DNA from: JANLSE01 sp038214135
GTDB lineage: Bacteria; Chloroflexota; Chloroflexia; Chloroflexales; Roseiflexaceae
DNA length: 64,000 nt
NCBI GenBank assembly: GCA_038214135.1
Contig: JBBQSD010000002.1
Coordinates: forward strand, 68,251-132,250
Direction of reading: 5' to 3'
The translations under genes were made by a program, and so were the position numbers. Positions 59,578 through 64,000 of the stretch are shown one piece after another (the first letter of the stretch is position 1; each line of letters begins with the position of its first letter). A model generated the notes under the pieces. It saw only the letters and a list, made by a program, of their open reading frames with translations. It was not told where the DNA came from and searched no databases.

Positions 59578-60878
59578 ACACTTGCTTCCTTGACTTTTCT
59601 ATCACGCTTGCCAATAACATCGGTTACACCATAATACTTACAGGCCTCGGCCATGTTCATGCAAACGAGATGTTCATTAGACTCGCTTAATTGCTCGGCA
59701 ACAAGACAACTTGGATCTATTCCTAAACCATGTAAAATCTGCTCTCCGATTTTCCTCGCGAACAAAGGTGCTACAGAATTCCCTAGTTGCCGAAAACCGT
59801 GCCAAATTGTGGTGTGAAATCGGAACCAATCCGGAAAAGAGTGTAACCTAGCCCCTTCACGGATAGTGATACATCGAGGCTCAGAATAATGTATTGGCCT
59901 AGCAGCAGTATAAGCACCTCTTTTGCTATCCGTCCCTGCCCTTAACGTGTTACTTGGCTTATCGGGATGGAGCTTGAAGAATCGACTTATCGATTCTGTC
60001 TCACCGCAGGGAGTAGATAAGAATCTCCTCTGAGAATCTATAGTATGTCGCGATCCACTATGACCAAATACGAGCTTTTGGGTTATCGTGCGTCTGTGGC
60101 ATAATGCAAAATCGGCTGTGGGAACATATCCTAGAGACTTAGTGTAATCATTATAGAAAATATCAGTAAAAGGTATTCCATAATCCTCATCTAAAAAGGT
60201 CTCTAGGTTCTCTAAATCGGCAATTGCCTGCCTACTACCAATATGATGGTTGGTAAAAACGCTTATTTGTTGTGGATGTACAGGCGTGTGAGTCGGAACT
60301 GGATATGAAATATCGTTTTGATCTTCTCTAACTCCAATTAGAATAAATCGATGTCGATTTTGTGCGACACCATAATCTGCTGCATTAAGAACTTTATAAG
60401 GCTGTAAAACTCTATATTTTGCTTTAGTAAACTCCTCAATAAGTTCTTTTATGAAAATATGATGATTGCCAAGTGTCATACCTTTGACGTTCTCGAAGAC
60501 GAAGTACTTAGGTCTTATCTGTTTTACGAGCCTAAGATACTGAAAAACTAGAGCATTTCTCGGATCTTCCAATTGACGCTTGCCAATCTGAGAAAACCCC
60601 TGACATGGAGGCCCGCCAACAATTACGTCAACCTGATTGAATCCTTTCAATGATAGTGAATGTTCAATCTCTGATGTCTTTACATCCACAATGCTTTTGC
60701 ATAAAGTAGCTGAATAAGGAAAGTTATATTCATGGACTGCGCAATGAACAGGATCGATCTCGACGCTAGCACCTATGTTAAATCCTGCCGCCTCAAATCC
60801 AAGGGACATTCCGCCTGCTCCTGAAAAGAGATCCAAGATGACAGGTCGAGCAGTATGATAGCCGTTTTCAGTTGACAT
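59574..60878 (-). CDS. DNA (cytosine-5) methyltransferase
   Basis: A 434-residue m5C methyltransferase. Motif I is LDLFSGAGGMSLGF (15-28), motif IV GGPPCQGFSQ with catalytic Cys92, motif VI FVFENVKG, motif VIII QNRHRFILIGV, and motif X LGNSVAPLFARKIGEQI. The target-recognition region (about 200-330) decides specificity and cannot be read. It protects host DNA from the adjacent endonuclease; the stop TGA overlaps the endonuclease ATG. ATG 60878 has AAGGAG 11 bases upstream and a perfect promoter further up. The composition is AT-richer than the flanking recD2 and protease genes. Confidence 0.95.
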   Translation of the reverse strand: MSTENGYHTARPVILDLFSGAGGMSLGFEAAGFNIGASVEIDPVHCAVHEYNFPYSATLCKSIVDVKTSEIEHSLSLKGFNQVDVIVGGPPCQGFSQIGKRQLEDPRNALVFQYLRLVKQIRPKYFVFENVKGMTLGNHHIFIKELIEEFTKAKYRVLQPYKVLNAADYGVAQNRHRFILIGVREDQNDISYPVPTHTPVHPQQISVFTNHHIGSRQAIADLENLETFLDEDYGIPFTDIFYNDYTKSLGYVPTADFALCHRRTITQKLVFGHSGSRHTIDSQRRFLSTPCGETESISRFFKLHPDKPSNTLRAGTDSKRGAYTAARPIHYSEPRCITIREGARLHSFPDWFRFHTTIWHGFRQLGNSVAPLFARKIGEQILHGLGIDPSCLVAEQLSESNEHLVCMNMAEACKYYGVTDVIGKRDRKVKEASV

Positions 60879-60914
60879 AAATACAATCACTCCTTGGTTT
60901 AAACTTTATCCTCG

Positions 60915-60943
60915 ATTATACCAAAGACGTTATCAGTAGGCAA
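60915..60943 (-). promoter_or_regulatory. Promoter of the restriction-modification operon
   Basis: On the minus strand TTGCCT (60943-60938), a 17-bp spacer and a perfect TATAAT (60920-60915) lie 37 bases before the methyltransferase start. No control-protein gene or C-box is visible. Confidence 0.8.
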
Positions 60944-61036
60944 ACAAATTTTCTATAGAACAAATGAACTACTTGATAATTTCACGGTAGGCATGCAGGG
61001 AGACAAAAGCAGATGGAAGGGGTTGCAATCGTCATG

Positions 61037-63202
61037 CTAGGCCCCCTGTAATCGGCGAGCTAGCCCGGTATAGCGCTGGGCGACCTCGTGATTGCGGACG
61101 GCAATTGCGAGCGCTCGCCGATCGCCTGCAAGCACTACCAGGCGGCGGGCGCGGGTCACGGCTGTGTAGATCAGGTTACGCTGCAACATGGCATAATGCT
61201 GCATAAGTAATGGCACAACCACACAGGTATATTCGGCACCCTGCGATTTATGCACGGAGATGGCATAGGCAAGCGTCAGTTCATCGAGTATATTAAAATC
61301 ATAGGCCACCATGCGTGTGCCATCATAGCGCACCGTCAGGATCTGTTCCTCGGCATGGATCGCTGCTACTTCACCAATATCGCCATTATAGACTTCCAGA
61401 TCATAATTGTTGCGCTGCTGCATCACGCGATCACCAACGCGGAACAACCCATTGCCAACCCTTCGCTCTGGTTTGTTGGGGGCGGGCGGGTTGAGTGCGA
61501 CTTGCAGTGCCACATTTAGGTTCTGAACCCCAGATGGCCCACGGTGGGTCGGCGATAGCACCTGAATATCGCGGCGTGGATCAAGCCCAAAACGGCGTGG
61601 AATACGCTCCGCAACCAGTTCGACGGTGAGAATAGCGCATGCCTCGGCCTCTGGTTGTGAAAACAAGAAGAAATCATCCTGTCCAGCAGTTTCGGGCATT
61701 TCGCCTGAGTTGATTCGATGGGCATTGGCCACGATCCCGCTACCCTCGGCTTGGCGGAAGATTGCATCCAGGTGAACACTCGGCAGCGCCATACTATCGA
61801 GCAGATCGCGCAAGACTCGCCCAGGCCCAACACTTGGTAGCTGATCGGCATCGCCAACCAGCAGCAGATGTGCGCGTGGCGGAATACCCTTGAGCAGATG
61901 GTGGGCCAGCACAATATCGAGCATACTGGCCTCATCCACAATCACCACCGATGCTTCCAGTGGGTTATCCAGATTGCGCCGGAAGCTGCCACCGCTTTGG
62001 GGCGTATACTCAAGCAGGCGATGGATCGTCTGCGCCTCTGCGCCGGTTGCCTCACTGAGCCGCTTGGCCGCCCTGCCCGTTGGTGAGGCCAGCAGATACG
62101 CTATCCCACGGGCCTGTAATGCGGTAATCACCGTCTGCAGCGTCATCGTCTTGCCAGTACCGGGGCCACCAGTCAGAATACTGACCTTCTCGGTCAGGGC
62201 CATGATGACGGCCTCCTGCTGGCGTTCCGTCAGGGTGACACCCCGTTTAGCTGAAAGATGATCGAACACCCGTGGCCAGTTGGCCGTGCGATAGAATGCT
62301 GCGCTCTCGGAAGGGGCGTTGATGATCTCCAAAATCCTACTCGCCACACCCTGTTCGGCAAAAAAGAAGGCTCGTAGATAGACCCGCCGCTCGCCATCGA
62401 CAGACTCAACATGCACCTCTTGCAGCCGGGCACTATTATCGAGCGCCGCAGCCACATCTCCAGCAGTCACTTCGAGCAGTTGGGCAGCTGTTGGAATCAG
62501 TTCGTCCCATGGCAGGTAACAATGTCCATCATCTGCCGCCTTGCCAAGGGCATAGCGCAGGCCAGCCGCCACCCGCTGCGGCGAATCGGGAGGGATGCCA
62601 AGAGCGCGGGCGATCCGATCAGCCGTTGGAAAGCTGATCCCAAATACTTCATCAGCCAGGCGATATGGCGCAGCTCGGACAGTCGCCAGTGCCTGTTCGC
62701 CATAGTGCTTGTAGATCCGCACCGCCAAGCCAGGCGGAATACTCAGTTCTTGCAGGAACAGCATGATCGTTTTGATCTGCTGCTGCTCGCGCCATGCCTC
62801 AACGATTAGGTCGATCTTTTTGGCACCCAGCTTGGGCACTTCGCGCAGCCGTTCCGGCTCGCGATCAATCACTTCCAGGGTATAGGCTCCAAAGGTATCG
62901 ACAATCCGCTGTGCAGTTGATGGACCAATGCCCTTGATCAGGCCCGAGCCAAGATAACGCCGAATGCCATCAACAGTTGAGGGGAGCAGGCTGCGGAAAC
63001 GCTCAACTTCAAACTGCCGACCATGTTCAGCATGATCGACCCAGCGCCCCTCCAGTTCAAGCGTCTCACCGATTTGCACGCCAATCAGCTTGCCAACAAT
63101 CGTAACGATGACATTACGACCATCGGGCTTGACACGCGCTACGGTATAGCCATCGGCCTCGCTATGGAAGGTGATGCGTTCGAGCGTTGCTTGCAAGATC
63201 AT
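61037..63202 (-). CDS. recD2: RecD2-type ATP-dependent helicase
   Basis: A 721-residue 5'-3' DNA helicase of the RecD2 (RecD/TraA) type, which acts in replication-fork repair outside RecBCD. An N-terminal OB-like part (about 1-75), helix-hairpin-helix region (GIGPSTAQRIVDTFGAY), then SF1 motifs: Walker A GGPGTGKTMT (about 345), VIVDEASMLD, LLVGDADQLPSVGPG, and near the C-terminus AYAISVHKSQGAEY and YTAVTRAR. No recB or recC neighbour exists, as expected for RecD2. ATG 63202 lacks a strong ribosome site. It lies beside, but compositionally apart from, the restriction-modification pair. Confidence 0.95.
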   Translation of the reverse strand: MILQATLERITFHSEADGYTVARVKPDGRNVIVTIVGKLIGVQIGETLELEGRWVDHAEHGRQFEVERFRSLLPSTVDGIRRYLGSGLIKGIGPSTAQRIVDTFGAYTLEVIDREPERLREVPKLGAKKIDLIVEAWREQQQIKTIMLFLQELSIPPGLAVRIYKHYGEQALATVRAAPYRLADEVFGISFPTADRIARALGIPPDSPQRVAAGLRYALGKAADDGHCYLPWDELIPTAAQLLEVTAGDVAAALDNSARLQEVHVESVDGERRVYLRAFFFAEQGVASRILEIINAPSESAAFYRTANWPRVFDHLSAKRGVTLTERQQEAVIMALTEKVSILTGGPGTGKTMTLQTVITALQARGIAYLLASPTGRAAKRLSEATGAEAQTIHRLLEYTPQSGGSFRRNLDNPLEASVVIVDEASMLDIVLAHHLLKGIPPRAHLLLVGDADQLPSVGPGRVLRDLLDSMALPSVHLDAIFRQAEGSGIVANAHRINSGEMPETAGQDDFFLFSQPEAEACAILTVELVAERIPRRFGLDPRRDIQVLSPTHRGPSGVQNLNVALQVALNPPAPNKPERRVGNGLFRVGDRVMQQRNNYDLEVYNGDIGEVAAIHAEEQILTVRYDGTRMVAYDFNILDELTLAYAISVHKSQGAEYTCVVVPLLMQHYAMLQRNLIYTAVTRARRLVVLAGDRRALAIAVRNHEVAQRYTGLARRLQGA

Positions 63203-63230
63203 GAGGGTTCAATAAGATTTCTCACGAAAG

Positions 63231-63262
63231 GGAGAGGAACGTAGAAACTACGCCCCTCTCCA
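63231..63262 (-). terminator. Hairpin after the Arg-rich repeat protein gene
   Basis: On the minus strand GGAGAGG...CGTAG and CTACG...CCTCTCC form a long stem with a small internal loop, followed by CTTTCG. It lies 29 bases past the stop at 63292. Confidence 0.65.
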
Positions 63263-63291
63263 GATCAGGCAGCCATATGCACCAATATTCC

Positions 63292-64000
63292 TACTCTTCT
63301 TCACTGCCTTCGGGGCGTGAAGGTGGACGACGGATGATTTTCAACCGGCGAGCCGGTGCATCACCACTTGAACGTTCCGCCCGTGGCTTCTGCTCACGTG
63401 GGCGATCCTCGCGTGGACGGAAGCCCTCATTGCGGGGTTGAACATCACCACGCGGGCGATCCTCGCGCGGACGAACGTTTCCATCACGCGGGCGATCATC
63501 CCGGCGTGGTGCGCCTGCGCCTGGGCCTCGATCCTCGCGTGGACGGAAACCGCCATCGCGTGGGCCATCATCGCGGGGCCGGAAGCCTGACCCTCGATCC
63601 TCACGTGGACGGAAGCCACCATCGCGGGAACCACGATCATCCCGGCGTGGAAACCCACCCCGGTCGTCTCGCGGCCGGAAGCCACCATCGCGGGGCCGAT
63701 CCTCACGTGGACGGAAGCCACCATCGCGGGAACCACGATCATCCCGGCGTAGAAACCCACCCCGGTCGTCTCGCGGCCGGAAGCCACCATCGCGGGGCCG
63801 ATCCTCGCGGGGCCGGAACCCTTCCTGGGGCCGATCCTCACGCGGACGGAAGCCGCCATCGCGTGGGCCATCATCCCGACGCGGGAACCCACCCTGATCC
63901 TCACGCGAACGGAAGCCGCCATCGCGTGGCCGATCCTCGCGGGGCCGGAACCCTTCCTGGGGCCGATCCTCACGCGGACGGAACCCACCATCGCGTGGGC
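63292..64000 (-). CDS. Arg/Gly/Asp/Pro-rich repeat protein, C-terminal part (cut by window end)
   Basis: The minus-strand frame ending at TAG 63294-63292 stays open to the window edge (236 codons seen). It reads as repeats such as GGFRPREDRPRDGG and RGGFxRRDDRGSRDGG, then a tail APARRLKIIRRPPSRPEGSEEE. Such RGG-like tails are RNA-binding and occur on RNA helicases, pseudouridine synthases and cold-shock proteins; the folded domain lies outside the window, so no product can be named. The frame is preferred over the two competing open frames because it carries the balanced Arg/Asp/Glu pattern and a proper end. It was missed by ATG-based calling because the start is beyond the edge. Confidence 0.75.
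63601..63806. repeat. 102-bp tandem duplication in the Arg-rich repeat gene
   Basis: The segment beginning TCACGTGGACGGAAGCCACC at 63601 recurs from 63703 with a single visible difference (TGG against TAG at the GGCGT.G site). The period of 102 bp is 34 codons, so the frame is kept. Shorter repeats cover the rest of 63390-64000. Confidence 0.85.

Noticed and set aside
63341..63991. 216-codon minus-strand ORF rich in Val-Arg-Ile/Met-Ala-Ser
   Set aside because: It is an off-frame reading of the Arg-rich repeat gene; the frame ending at 63292 has the natural RGG-like composition, stays open to the edge and is followed by a terminator hairpin.

Overview
The window is chromosomal DNA of a free-living, metabolically versatile bacterium, most likely a member of the phylum Chloroflexota (class Chloroflexia; Herpetosiphon, Chloroflexus and Kouleothrix-like lineages). 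This is inferred from the gene mix and style, not from a marker gene: many GAF/PAS histidine kinases without response regulators, a BTAD-STAND-TPR regulator, an MltG-AroE-prepilin peptidase run, a GlmU-like/Prs pair, a nucleotidyltransferase fused to a phosphomannomutase-like domain, a phasin and a cyanophycinase. Base composition is moderately GC-rich. Gene density is high, with about 54 protein genes, one tRNA and both strands in use.

Layout. 1-3.2 kb (+): end of an SH3-domain protein, mltG, aroE, prepilin peptidase. 3.4-6.9 kb (+): a large secreted subtilase. 7.3-21.2 kb (-): sensory block with four histidine kinases, a winged-helix response regulator, UDP-glucose dehydrogenase and an amidohydrolase. 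21.2-23.8 kb (-): AcuI-type reductase and an aldehyde dehydrogenase. 24-26.6 kb (+): an ABC-F ribosome-protection-type ATPase preceded by a promoter, a 12-codon leader ORF and competing hairpins, then a hydroxypyruvate isomerase-like gene. 26.7-29.1 kb (-): yidD, moaB, a secreted glycoside hydrolase. 29.2-33.4 kb (+): deoxyribosyltransferase-like protein coupled to a BTAD-STAND-TPR regulator, then YceI. 33.5-38.9 kb: lon, CheY-like protein, tpiA, an M50 protease, pcm. 39-43.3 kb: ECF-like sigma factor, plsY, an orphan DNA methyltransferase, cyanophycinase and a phasin-like gene behind a textbook promoter with two palindromic operators. 43.5-49.9 kb: sugar-nucleotide enzyme, then tRNA-Gln, glmU-like, prs, CorC-like and cdd on the minus strand. 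50-57.3 kb: mixed metabolic genes (sugar isomerase, nucleotidyltransferase, carbonic anhydrase, FmdB/VOC, nnrD, ridA, D-amino-acid PLP enzyme). 57.5-58.6 kb (+): M50/CBS protease. 58.7-60.9 kb (-): a compact AT-rich type II restriction-modification pair. 61-64 kb (-): recD2 and the tail of an arginine-rich repeat protein.

Short repetitive DNA is unusually frequent in the gaps. There are heptamer tandem repeats (CAGGAGT family, 14 perfect copies at 40451-40548 and remnants at several other gene ends), other 7-9 bp tandem families, and GTAGAGACGCAA hairpins, one of them a loopless 56-bp palindrome. They resemble the STRR heptamers of cyanobacteria in kind.

The most interesting candidate systems are the ABC-F leader/attenuator (23957-24152), the restriction-modification pair with an endonuclease I do not recognise (58747-60878), the promoter/double operator of the phasin gene, and the deoxyribosyltransferase-like/STAND pair. 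All function calls rest on reading motifs in the sequence; no database search was run.
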